Shown here piece after piece: positions 13,957-21,154 of a DNA stretch of 27,152 nt. The DNA comes from Lachnospiraceae bacterium (lineage in GTDB: Bacteria > Bacillota_A > Clostridia > Lachnospirales > Lachnospiraceae): positions 1 to 27,152 of the forward strand of contig JAFZRD010000174.1 in assembly GCA_017620055.1 (NCBI GenBank). The letters run 5' to 3'. Both the position numbers and the translations under genes were made by a program. Each line of letters starts with the position of its first letter. Within the stretch, counting starts at the first letter, position 1. The notes under the pieces were generated by a model. The model made no database searches. It had not been told where the DNA came from and saw only the letters and a program-made list of their open reading frames with translations.

Positions 13957-15066
13957 TGAACGCTTCTTCATTGTAAAGAAAATATTGATAAGTTCGCGGC
14001 CGAATGTTTCGGCCGCTTCTTTTTTGAAGCTGTCGGGGAATTTGAAATACCTGCGCTTGTCTTTGTAAGATATCTTCAGTACGGGTTCGAATACTGCAGA
14101 CGGCTGTTTGACGAACTTCCCGGTAACTTTCTGGCAGCACGTTTCTCTTGTCGCCTTTTTGTAGCTGCCCTTTGGGAGCGCTTCCGCAAGAGACTTCGGA
14201 ACGATCGTGTCTTCATCGGGTATGTATCTGTAATCTGCATAGTTGTCGAAGAACAGCTTCATTTCGCCTTCAATCAGCGGCAGCCTTATCATTATCTTAC
14301 CGCTGTCTGATGAGTATCTTACATACATGCTGTCGGTCTTGGCAACAAAAGGCCTCGGAAGCGTAAGAGATGTTTTGTATGTGAGTATCAGCTCTTCAAG
14401 ACTGTTTCCGTTATAGTCCTTATATCCGTTTATATCATATCCTTCAAATTCGAGGGGGGCATCCTTCAGTCCGAGATATGAGAGTATCGGCATGATCAGA
14501 TGCATTCCGAGTACATCCTCGCGGTTGTGTGTTATGAGAAGCTCAAGATCACGCGGACTGCGAGTCCTTGTATATCGTTTGTAGACCTCGATCAGCTCAC
14601 CGCCTCCGTACATGTCATCCCGCCTGATCCCGAGGAAAGACTCAATGGCTTTCTGTCGCATGCTGTCGTTAAACAGAAGATATCTGAGCGGTTTGCATAG
14701 CCTGTATATATCAACCGGGGTAAGCCTCACCAAAAAGTCGGGAATATCATATTTTGCGGCTTTGTATTGAAGATAGGGTATATCGAACTTGAATCCGTTG
14801 AAGCAGAACAGATGAGAAAATCCCTTCGCGAAGTCCAAAAACCGGAGCATGATATCCAATTCCTCGCACTCATCATCAGCAAAGAAGAGCTTTGTGGAAA
14901 ACCCTTCATCCGTGTAATATCCGCAGCCGATGAGGTAAAGGGAAGTGGTCTCTTTCTTCAGACCGGTAGTCTCTATATCGATAAAAAGGGCCTTATCTGC
15001 GTCACATGATAACTGTGCAGGAATGGCACATGTCAGCCCCTCATATGAGCGTTCTATTATCTGCAT
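13945..15066 (-). CDS. RNase H-fold exonuclease-like protein (YprB / RNase_H_2 type)
   Basis: A 373-residue protein whose N-terminal 200 residues form a DEDD-type exonuclease domain: 'FIDIETTGL' gives Asp30 and Glu32, 'FNGFKFDIPYL' gives Asp95, and 'HNREDVLGM' gives His180 and Asp184, the DEDDh arrangement. The C-terminal 170 residues have no motif I recognise. YprB-like proteins are predicted single-strand or RNA/DNA exonucleases of uncertain substrate. The start is supported by GAGGA seven bases upstream on the minus strand and by a strong promoter further up. The coding sequence for A-A-E-T-F-G-R near the C-terminus also forms, on the plus strand, the terminator of cheR. Confidence 0.85.
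   Translation of the reverse strand: MQIIERSYEGLTCAIPAQLSCDADKALFIDIETTGLKKETTSLYLIGCGYYTDEGFSTKLFFADDECEELDIMLRFLDFAKGFSHLFCFNGFKFDIPYLQYKAAKYDIPDFLVRLTPVDIYRLCKPLRYLLFNDSMRQKAIESFLGIRRDDMYGGGELIEVYKRYTRTRSPRDLELLITHNREDVLGMHLIMPILSYLGLKDAPLEFEGYDINGYKDYNGNSLEELILTYKTSLTLPRPFVAKTDSMYVRYSSDSGKIMIRLPLIEGEMKLFFDNYADYRYIPDEDTIVPKSLAEALPKGSYKKATRETCCQKVTGKFVKQPSAVFEPVLKISYKDKRRYFKFPDSFKKEAAETFGRELINIFFTMKKRSSTL
13996..14025 (+). terminator. Terminator of the cheR transcript, embedded in the antisense gene
   Basis: GCGGCCGAA (13996-14004) pairs perfectly with TTCGGCCGC (14008-14016) around a three-base loop and is followed by TTCTTTTTT. It is 40 bases past the cheR stop. There is no T run after the hairpin on the minus strand, so it should act only on plus-strand transcription. 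Confidence 0.85.
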
Positions 15067-15085
15067 TGTCGTTCCTCTTTTTCTG

Positions 15086-15113
15086 TTTAAGTATAATGTA
15101 TATATGATATAAT
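15086..15113 (+). promoter_or_regulatory. Promoter of the rnf operon
   Basis: An extended -10, TGATATAAT (15105-15113), with perfect TATAAT and only a weak -35 (TTTAAG at 15086-15091). A second perfect TATAAT lies at 15092-15097. The expected start near 15120 gives a leader of about 24 bases, which leaves no room for a riboswitch or attenuator. Confidence 0.6.
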
Positions 15114-15118
15114 GTCAT
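15090..15118 (-). promoter_or_regulatory. Promoter of the RNase H-fold gene (minus strand)
   Basis: On the minus strand: ATGACA (15118-15113), 17 bases, TATACT (15095-15090). Each box matches consensus at five of six positions. The expected start is near 15083, giving a short leader to the ATG at 15066. Confidence 0.65.
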
Positions 15119-15143
15119 TAGTATGATTCAAGGGAGAGAATAA

Positions 15144-16469
15144 ATGTCAGGTCTTACATTCAAGGGAGGGATCCATACTTACGACGGAAAGGATCTAACC
15201 AAGGACAAGAAGATTATCGATCTTCTTCCGTCAAGTCCCCAACTCGTATTTCCTTTATCACAGCATATCGGTGCTCCCGCACAACCCGTGGTTTCCGTAG
15301 GGGACCGTGTTTTGCGTGGAAGTCTTATAGCCGAGGCAAACGGTTTTGTTTCCGCAAACGTCTATTCATCCGTATCCGGAACGGTCAAAGCCATCGAAAA
15401 CAGGCGCAATGTTCAGGGCGTAGATACGATGTCCATCGTTGTTGAAAACGACGACGCTTATGAGGAGGCACCGCCGATACCGGTCAAACCGATCGCGGAG
15501 ATGACCAAGGAAGAGGTCATCAGGATTATAAAAGATGCCGGAATAGTAGGAATGGGCGGCGCCGGATTTCCGACACACGTTAAGCTTTCACCCAAAGATC
15601 CGGGGAAGATACATTATGTCATTGCAAACTGTGCGGAATGTGAACCTTATCTTACTTCCGATTACAGAAGAATGCTAGAAGAGCCGGAGAAGCTCGTCGC
15701 AGGACTTAAGATAATCCTGTGCCTGTTTGAGCATGCGAAGGGTATACTCGCGGTAGAAGACAACAAGCCCGACTGCATAAGGATACTCAAGGATCTGTGC
15801 ATCGATGAGCCGAGGATCAGTGTTAAGGTACTTAAGACCAAATATCCGCAAGGGTCCGAGAGACAGCTTATATATGCGACAACACAGAGAGCGATCAATT
15901 CGGGAATGCTTCCTGCGGACGCAGGATGCATCGTTAATAATGTTGACACTATCGTTGCAATATATCATGCGGTAATAGAAGGAAGGCCTCTGATGGAGAG
16001 GATCGTTACCGTGACTGGCCCCGCGATCAAGTATCCGCAGAATTACAGGGTATATACCGGTACGAGCTATGCCGATCTGATCGATGCGGCCGGCGGATTC
16101 AAGACCGAACCCGCCAAGATCATATCGGGCGGCCCCATGATGGGCTTCGCACTGTTCGATATTAATGTTCCCGTTACAAAATCTTCATCGGCGATTGTAG
16201 CATTTACCGAAGATGCGGTTTCCGAATCGGTTGCAAGAGCATGTATCAACTGCGGGCGCTGTGTCGAGGCATGTCCGTCCAGGCTCGTACCATCGAGACT
16301 CGCTGATATGGCGGAACACTATGACGAAGATAAATTTGTATCCCATAACGGTCTTGAATGTGTCGAATGCGGGTGCTGCAGTTATATATGCCCTGCCAAG
16401 AGGCATCTGACGCAGGAGATCAAGATGATGAGACAGACTGTTCTGGCGAACAGACGGAAGAAGAAATAG
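15144..16469 (+). CDS. rnfC: Rnf complex subunit C (NADH-side, two [4Fe-4S])
   Basis: A 441-residue peripheral subunit of the Rnf ferredoxin:NAD+ oxidoreductase. It contains the glycine-rich NADH/FMN-binding loop 'GIVGMGGAGFPTHVKL' (133-148), an 'ANCAECEPYLTSD' motif, an SLBB-like region, and two cluster motifs near the C-terminus: Cys367-370-373-377 (CINCGRCVEACP) and Cys406-409-412-416. It has no long C-terminal extension, as usual for clostridial forms. Rnf uses reduced ferredoxin to reduce NAD+ and moves Na+ or H+ out of the cell; the ion is not evident from this subunit. ATG is preceded by AGGGAGAG. It is the first gene of the order C-D-G-E-A-B. Confidence 0.97.
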   Translation: MSGLTFKGGIHTYDGKDLTKDKKIIDLLPSSPQLVFPLSQHIGAPAQPVVSVGDRVLRGSLIAEANGFVSANVYSSVSGTVKAIENRRNVQGVDTMSIVVENDDAYEEAPPIPVKPIAEMTKEEVIRIIKDAGIVGMGGAGFPTHVKLSPKDPGKIHYVIANCAECEPYLTSDYRRMLEEPEKLVAGLKIILCLFEHAKGILAVEDNKPDCIRILKDLCIDEPRISVKVLKTKYPQGSERQLIYATTQRAINSGMLPADAGCIVNNVDTIVAIYHAVIEGRPLMERIVTVTGPAIKYPQNYRVYTGTSYADLIDAAGGFKTEPAKIISGGPMMGFALFDINVPVTKSSSAIVAFTEDAVSESVARACINCGRCVEACPSRLVPSRLADMAEHYDEDKFVSHNGLECVECGCCSYICPAKRHLTQEIKMMRQTVLANRRKKK

Positions 16470-16479
16470 GAGGGCGAAT

Positions 16480-17409
16480 ATGAGCGATCTTGTAAATGTA
16501 TCTGCTTCTCCTCATGTCAGAAGCCGGATGTCCACATCAATGATAATGTTCCTGGTTATAATAGGTCTGCTGCCGACTACCGTGTTCGGAGTATACAGCT
16601 TCGGTTTTAATTCGGCACTTCTGGTTGCCGTATGTATAGCATCCTGTGTGCTGACAGAACTGTTATATGAACTTGTCATGAGACTGCCTGTTACGGTCGG
16701 AGATCTTTCGGCTGTAGTCACGGGTCTTCTTCTCGCACTCAATCTTCCTCCGGAAGCAACATGGTGGATGGGGGTAACAGGTAGCGTATTTGCGATACTT
16801 GTTGTGAAGATGCTCTTCGGAGGTCTGGGACAGAACTTCATGAACCCGGCTCTCGGTGCGAGATGTTTTCTCGTCATTTGTTTTACGGCAAGAATGACGA
16901 TGTTTACGATTGACGGGGTAACGAGTGCCACACCGCTTGCAAATCTTAGAAGCAAAGCGGCCGTTAATCTCATGGATATGTTCATGGGACGTATTCCCGG
17001 TACCATCGGAGAGGTAAGCACGGTTGCGATACTTGCAGGTGCGATATTCCTTATAATCACCGGTGTGATAGATTTCAGGATCCCGTGCGCATATCTTGTT
17101 TCTTTTGTACTTTTCATGGGCCTGTTTTCCGGGAACGGATGGAATATCACTTATCTTACCGCCCAGCTTTGCGGTGGCGGACTGATGCTCGGTGCTTTCT
17201 TCATGGCAACCGATTATGTTACGAGTCCCATAACGAGGACCGGCCGTATCATATTCGGTATATCGTGCGGACTGCTGACCGGTCTGTTCCGTGTGTTCTC
17301 GTCTTCGGCCGAAGGTGTCAGTTACGCGATAATCATCAGTAACCTGCTCGTGCCTCTTATAGAGAAGATCACATTCCCCAAATGCTTCGGCAAAGGAGGT
17401 GAGATCTGA
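16480..17409 (+). CDS. rnfD: Rnf complex subunit D (membrane flavoprotein)
   Basis: A 309-residue integral membrane protein of the NqrB/RnfD family with about eight to ten helices. The N-terminus 'VSASPHVRSRMSTSMIM' is the family start. The flavinylation site falls in 'DGVTSATPLANL', with Thr151 the expected FMN attachment residue in T-S-A-T; the more usual consensus is S/T-G-A-T. C-terminal 'LGAFFMATDYVTSPITRTGRIIFGISCGLLTGLFR' is conserved. A GGAGG site lies upstream of the ATG, ten bases after rnfC. Its stop overlaps the rnfG start by one base (TGATG). Confidence 0.96.
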   Translation: MSDLVNVSASPHVRSRMSTSMIMFLVIIGLLPTTVFGVYSFGFNSALLVAVCIASCVLTELLYELVMRLPVTVGDLSAVVTGLLLALNLPPEATWWMGVTGSVFAILVVKMLFGGLGQNFMNPALGARCFLVICFTARMTMFTIDGVTSATPLANLRSKAAVNLMDMFMGRIPGTIGEVSTVAILAGAIFLIITGVIDFRIPCAYLVSFVLFMGLFSGNGWNITYLTAQLCGGGLMLGAFFMATDYVTSPITRTGRIIFGISCGLLTGLFRVFSSSAEGVSYAIIISNLLVPLIEKITFPKCFGKGGEI

Positions 17410-18011
17410 TGAGCGCTGTCAAGAATGTATTGTGTCTGACGATAATAACTCTTGTTGCCGGCTTCGGACTCGGATATGTATATGAGATCACGAAAGAGCC
17501 GATCGCCTTAATGGAGGAGAACACCAGGACAGCCGCATATAAAGCGGTATTTCCCGAAGCAACGGAATTTGCGGACACGGATGATGTATCCGAGACTGCT
17601 CCCGGTGTTTTGGAAAAAGCTGGTATAACCGGAGTTGATATAGACTCGAAGGAGCTTGCGCTTGATGCAACCGGATCCGTTATCGGTTATGTGCTGAACA
17701 TCACAAGTCACGAGGGATACGGCGGAGATATCACGCTCTCGCTCGGTATCGATACAACGGGAATGGTCAAAGGAATTGAGATCCTCAGTATCTCTGAGAC
17801 AGCCGGACTCGGTATGAAGGCAAAAGAGGACAAATTCAGGGATCAGTTCGCGAACAAGACTGTTACACAGTTTTCATATACTAAGAGCGGTGCTTCCGCT
17901 GATTTCGAGATCGATGCGATAAGCGGTGCCACGATAACGACCAAAGCCGTTACAAACGCGGTCAATGCGGGCCTGGCATATTTCGGATATCTCGGAGGTG
18001 GACAACAATGA
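17409..18011 (+). CDS. rnfG: Rnf complex subunit G (covalent FMN carrier)
   Basis: A 200-residue protein with one N-terminal transmembrane helix (about residues 7-26) and an outside-facing FMN-binding domain. The attachment motif S172-G-A-T175 in 'AISGATITTKAVTNAV' is intact, with Thr175 expected to carry FMN through a phosphoester bond made by ApbE. Also present is 'HEGYGGDITLSLGID' and 'SETAGLGMKA', family hallmarks. It relays electrons between RnfD and the RnfA/E cluster. Start overlaps rnfD by one base; its end overlaps rnfE by four (ATGA). Confidence 0.96.
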   Translation: MSAVKNVLCLTIITLVAGFGLGYVYEITKEPIALMEENTRTAAYKAVFPEATEFADTDDVSETAPGVLEKAGITGVDIDSKELALDATGSVIGYVLNITSHEGYGGDITLSLGIDTTGMVKGIEILSISETAGLGMKAKEDKFRDQFANKTVTQFSYTKSGASADFEIDAISGATITTKAVTNAVNAGLAYFGYLGGGQQ

Positions 18012-18703
18012 GAAAATGTATTGAGAGGTTCTTTAACGGCCTTATTAAAGAAAATCCGACGTTTGTCCTGATGCTCGGCATGTGTCCGACACTTGCGGTC
18101 ACAACTTCCGCGATAAACGGTATCGGTATGGGACTGACAACGACAGCCGTACTGATAATGTCAAACATAATGATCTCGCTTCTGAGACGCGTCATTCCGG
18201 ACGGAGTCAGAATACCTGCGTTCATCGTCGTTATCGCAAGTTTTGTTACGATCACGGAGCTTCTCCTGAAAGCATACATCCCTTCGCTGTATGATGCTCT
18301 CGGTCTGTATATTCCGCTGATCGTCGTTAACTGTATCATTCTCGGAAGAGCGGAAAGTTACGCATCTAAGAATGGTGTCATTTATTCTGCTTTTGACGGC
18401 CTCGGTATGGGCCTGGGATTTACTCTCGGCCTTACATGTATCGGTATCATAAGGGAACTTGTAGGAAACGGCACCGTTTTTGACATAAGCGTTCTCCCTG
18501 ACAGCTACGAGCCTCTTACGATATTCATACTGGCTCCCGGTGCATTTCTTGTTCTTGCATTTCTTGTTGCGCTCATGAACAAGATAAAGCTTATGACCGG
18601 AAGAGATACCGGGATATCGGGCGACTGCGACCGTCTATGCCGTCATTGCCCGAACACTCTCTGCGGCGGCAGGACCATTGAGCGTAAGGAGGGTGGAAAA
18701 TGA
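18008..18703 (+). CDS. rnfE: Rnf complex subunit E, with a cysteine-rich C-terminal tail
   Basis: A 231-residue membrane subunit with six predicted helices, paralogous to RnfA. The conserved intramembrane cysteines are Cys26 (LGMCPTLAVT) and Cys109 (VVNCIILGRAES); with the matching pair in RnfA they hold the half-membrane [2Fe-2S] cluster known from Rnf/Nqr structures. After the last helix a tail of about 40 residues carries Cys207, Cys211, Cys214 and Cys219 (C-x3-C-x2-C-x4-C), which E. coli RsxE lacks as I recall it. This could bind a metal or cluster; see findings. Coupled by four-base overlaps to rnfG and rnfA. Confidence 0.95.
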   Translation: MRKCIERFFNGLIKENPTFVLMLGMCPTLAVTTSAINGIGMGLTTTAVLIMSNIMISLLRRVIPDGVRIPAFIVVIASFVTITELLLKAYIPSLYDALGLYIPLIVVNCIILGRAESYASKNGVIYSAFDGLGMGLGFTLGLTCIGIIRELVGNGTVFDISVLPDSYEPLTIFILAPGAFLVLAFLVALMNKIKLMTGRDTGISGDCDRLCRHCPNTLCGGRTIERKEGGK

Positions 18704-19278
18704 TCGGACAGCTTATTATCATTGCGATCGGTTCAGCTTTTATAAATAACGTTGTATTATCCCAGTTCCTCGGTATTTGCCCGTTCCTCGGTGTATCGAG
18801 GAAGATCAACACAGCCGCGGGTATGGGATCGGCGGTCATTTTCGTTATAACACTGGCATCGTTTGTGACCGGACTGATATACAAGTTCCTGCTGTTGCCT
18901 TTTGACATAGCGTATCTTCAGACGATCGTTTTTATCCTGGTGATAGCGGCGCTTGTACAGTTTGTCGAGATGTTCCTAAAAAAAGCGATGAAAGGCCTGT
19001 ATCAGGCGCTCGGAGTGTATCTTCCGCTTATAACGACAAACTGCGCAGTGCTCGGTGTTGCACTGACAAACGTTCAGAAGGATTACACGATACTTGAAGG
19101 AGTTGTCAACGGTTTCGCTACGGCAGTCGGATTCTTTGTGGCGATAGTGATCCTTGCGGGCCTTAGGGAGAAAATGGAGTATAACGATATACCGAGATCT
19201 TTCAGGGGGATGCCCATAGTACTTCTGACGGCATGCCTGATGGCGATAGCATTCTTCGGATTCTCGGGTCTTAAATGA
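18700..19278 (+). CDS. rnfA: Rnf complex subunit A
   Basis: A 192-residue six-helix membrane subunit. The family motif 'NNVVLSQFLGICPFLGVSRK' supplies Cys27, and 'LPLITTNCAVLGVAL' supplies Cys115; these complete the intramembrane [2Fe-2S] site with RnfE. Length and both motifs are standard. It starts within the ATGA overlap with rnfE, with GGAGGG just upstream, so RnfE and RnfA are likely made in equal amounts. Confidence 0.97.
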   Translation: MIGQLIIIAIGSAFINNVVLSQFLGICPFLGVSRKINTAAGMGSAVIFVITLASFVTGLIYKFLLLPFDIAYLQTIVFILVIAALVQFVEMFLKKAMKGLYQALGVYLPLITTNCAVLGVALTNVQKDYTILEGVVNGFATAVGFFVAIVILAGLREKMEYNDIPRSFRGMPIVLLTACLMAIAFFGFSGLK

Positions 19279-19282
19279 TATA

Positions 19283-19287
19283 AGGAG
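19283..19287 (+). promoter_or_regulatory. Ribosome binding site that decides between two rnfB start codons
   Basis: AGGAG lies three bases before the ATG at 19291 and six before the ATG at 19294. The second spacing is more normal, so 19294 is preferred. Confidence 0.65.
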
Positions 19288-19293
19288 ATTATG

Positions 19294-20088
19294 ATGTCTT
19301 ATCAGGGTATTATCATATCGGTCTCGGTAGTCGCCGGATGCGGACTTCTCATAAGCCTGTTCCTGAGCTTCTTTGCAAAGAGGTTTGCGGTTCCCGTGAA
19401 TAAACAGGAAGAGGAAGTTCTTGCCGCGCTTCCCGGGAATAACTGCGGAGGATGCGGATTTCCCGGATGTTCGGGGCTTGCCGCAGCCATTGTAAAGGGA
19501 GAGGCCCCGGTTTCGGGCTGTCCGGTCGGCGGAAAGAGTGTTGCCGATACGGTTGCAGCCATCATGGGTGTTGATGCGGGTACATTCGTCAAAAAGGTTG
19601 CGTTCGTTAAATGTAACGGAACGTGTGATGTGGCGGGAGAGAATTACGAATATTCCGGACCGAAAGACTGCAGGAGCGCTGCCATGGCACCGGGACGAGG
19701 CAGTAAAGCATGCAATTACGGATGTCTCGGGTTCGGATCGTGTCAGAGAGTCTGCGATAATGATGCAATACATATACTTGACGGGATCGCCGTGATAGAT
19801 CCGGAAAAGTGCGGTTCATGCGGCAAGTGTGTCAGTGCCTGTCCGATGGGACTGATAGAGATAGTACCTTATGATGCCAATGTCCGCGTTGCATGTTCTT
19901 CAAAGGATAAAGGTAATATCACTATGAAGGCATGTAAAGCCGGCTGCGTCGGATGCGGCATATGTGTCAAGAACTGTGAGGCGGGTGCAATTACGGTTAC
20001 GGATAATGTTGCCCATATAGATTACGACAAGTGCACACGGTGCGGTGTATGTGCCGAGAAATGCCCTAAGAAGATAATCAATGTCTGA
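19294..20088 (+). CDS. rnfB: Rnf complex subunit B (multi-cluster ferredoxin-type subunit)
   Basis: A 264-residue subunit: one N-terminal membrane helix (about residues 5-28), then an Fe-S module with 'NNCGGCGFPGCSGLA' plus Cys near 76, a middle region with C-x3-C, 'CNYGCLGFGSCQRVC', and two ferredoxin-type motifs, 'CGSCGKCVSACP', with 'CVGCGICVKNC' and 'CTRCGVCAEKCP' at the C-terminus. This suggests about six clusters and a role as entry point for electrons from reduced ferredoxin. A start three bases earlier (19291, giving MMS) is possible. The 3' end overlaps convergent apbE by 11 bases, and no T-tailed terminator follows. Confidence 0.95.
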   Translation: MSYQGIIISVSVVAGCGLLISLFLSFFAKRFAVPVNKQEEEVLAALPGNNCGGCGFPGCSGLAAAIVKGEAPVSGCPVGGKSVADTVAAIMGVDAGTFVKKVAFVKCNGTCDVAGENYEYSGPKDCRSAAMAPGRGSKACNYGCLGFGSCQRVCDNDAIHILDGIAVIDPEKCGSCGKCVSACPMGLIEIVPYDANVRVACSSKDKGNITMKACKAGCVGCGICVKNCEAGAITVTDNVAHIDYDKCTRCGVCAEKCPKKIINV

Positions 20089-21094
20089 TGAGCCTTTCGG
20101 CTCCGGATGTGGTCAGAACGGATCCGTCATTCGTTATGAACACGGCTTCGGTATCGGGGATCCTTTCGATAAGAGACAGCGACTGCGACGATCCTTTGAG
20201 GATACACACTGTACACAGGCAATCGGCATCGGTGGCGCTTTTTGTTATGACTGTGACCGATCTGATATCGGTATCGCACGGCATACCGGTTTGCGGGTCG
20301 AGTATATGATGATACAGTACCCCGTCCTTTTCGAAACAGCGTTCATATGTACCGCTCGTTGCAACGGATGTATCGCTTAAGTAAAGGGCCATTGAGACAC
20401 TGCCGCTGTCAAAAGGATCGTTTATACCGATATTGAACATCGATCCGTCAGGTTTTGTACCTATAAGGCGCATATCGCCGCCCATATTTACGATCGCACC
20501 TGTTATCGAAAGGCTTTCGAGATATTCGGTGATCTTGTCGGCAACGTACCCTTTGGCAACTGCTCCGAGATCGATCGAAGAGTCTGGATCATTAAGTGTG
20601 ACCGTGTTATTTACCGGATCGACCGATATGTTATTCCAATCGACATGTTTGAGCGACGCCTGTAATTCTTCGTCAGACGGGATGCGTTCGGCCCCTTCGT
20701 GAAAATCCCACAGCTCTGTTACCGGCTTTATTGAGATATCAAAGGCTCCGCCGGAGAGACTGCAGTATTTCAGCGCTTCCTCAAGAAGAAGTACGGTATC
20801 CTCATCGACGGTGACGCTCTTTCCGGCAGAGCTGTTGATATTTGCAATATCGCTCGTTATTATTTGAGCATCAAACATATCCTGATAATGTGCGCAAATG
20901 TTCATGCATTCTTCAAGGACAGGCTCGGCCTCTTCAGGTGATGACGCATATATCTCAACGGAAACGGCTGTGTCAAAATACAGACCGGACTTCTGATAAC
21001 CGGCGGTATTGTTTCGGGCTGCACATCCGCAAAGAGACACTGTCGCCAGCAGGATACAAGCCGGTATGATCTTTTTGGACTTACTGGTTTTCAT
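20078..21094 (-). CDS. apbE: FAD:protein FMN transferase, lipoprotein
   Basis: A 338-residue flavin transferase that attaches FMN to the Thr of S/T-G-A-T motifs on proteins outside the membrane, using FAD and Mg2+. The start used is the ATG at 21094, giving a lipoprotein signal MKTSKSKKIIPACILLATVSLCGC whose lipid-bearing cysteine lies in LCGC. Family motifs follow: 'SIDLGAVAKGYVADKI', 'VNMGGDMRLIG', 'ATSGTYERCF', 'HHILDPQTGMP' and 'SVTVIT...ATDADCLCT'. Upstream in-frame TTG (21130) and ATG (21118) are possible but would spoil the signal peptide; none of the starts has a good ribosome site. Its position against the rnf operon suits a role in maturing RnfG and RnfD. Confidence 0.94.
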   Translation of the reverse strand: MKTSKSKKIIPACILLATVSLCGCAARNNTAGYQKSGLYFDTAVSVEIYASSPEEAEPVLEECMNICAHYQDMFDAQIITSDIANINSSAGKSVTVDEDTVLLLEEALKYCSLSGGAFDISIKPVTELWDFHEGAERIPSDEELQASLKHVDWNNISVDPVNNTVTLNDPDSSIDLGAVAKGYVADKITEYLESLSITGAIVNMGGDMRLIGTKPDGSMFNIGINDPFDSGSVSMALYLSDTSVATSGTYERCFEKDGVLYHHILDPQTGMPCDTDIRSVTVITKSATDADCLCTVCILKGSSQSLSLIERIPDTEAVFITNDGSVLTTSGAERLIRH

Positions 21095-21154
21095 GTTTAT
21101 ATATTTATCATAATACATAACACGGGTCAAAGAATAATAAGGGAGGCAGTATAA

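Noticed and set aside
18976..19773. A 265-codon open frame on the minus strand
   Set aside because: It covers rnfA and rnfB in antisense; both plus-strand proteins have full family motifs, while this one has none.
20090..20103. Small hairpin GAGCC-tttc-GGCTC just after rnfB
   Set aside because: Only five base pairs and no T run follows, so I do not call it a terminator for the rnf operon.
20081..20380. Plus-strand open frames opposite apbE
   Set aside because: They lie in the coding region of a well-supported ApbE and have no ribosome site or motif.
21075..21103. TTGGAC-17-TATATA as a promoter for the GH25 gene
   Set aside because: The -35 matches only three of six bases and the site lies mostly inside the apbE start region; a chance match is likely.
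21102..21130. TTGACC-17-TAAATA as a minus-strand promoter for apbE
   Set aside because: The -10 matches only three of six bases and it would give an almost leaderless message; not strong enough to list as a feature.
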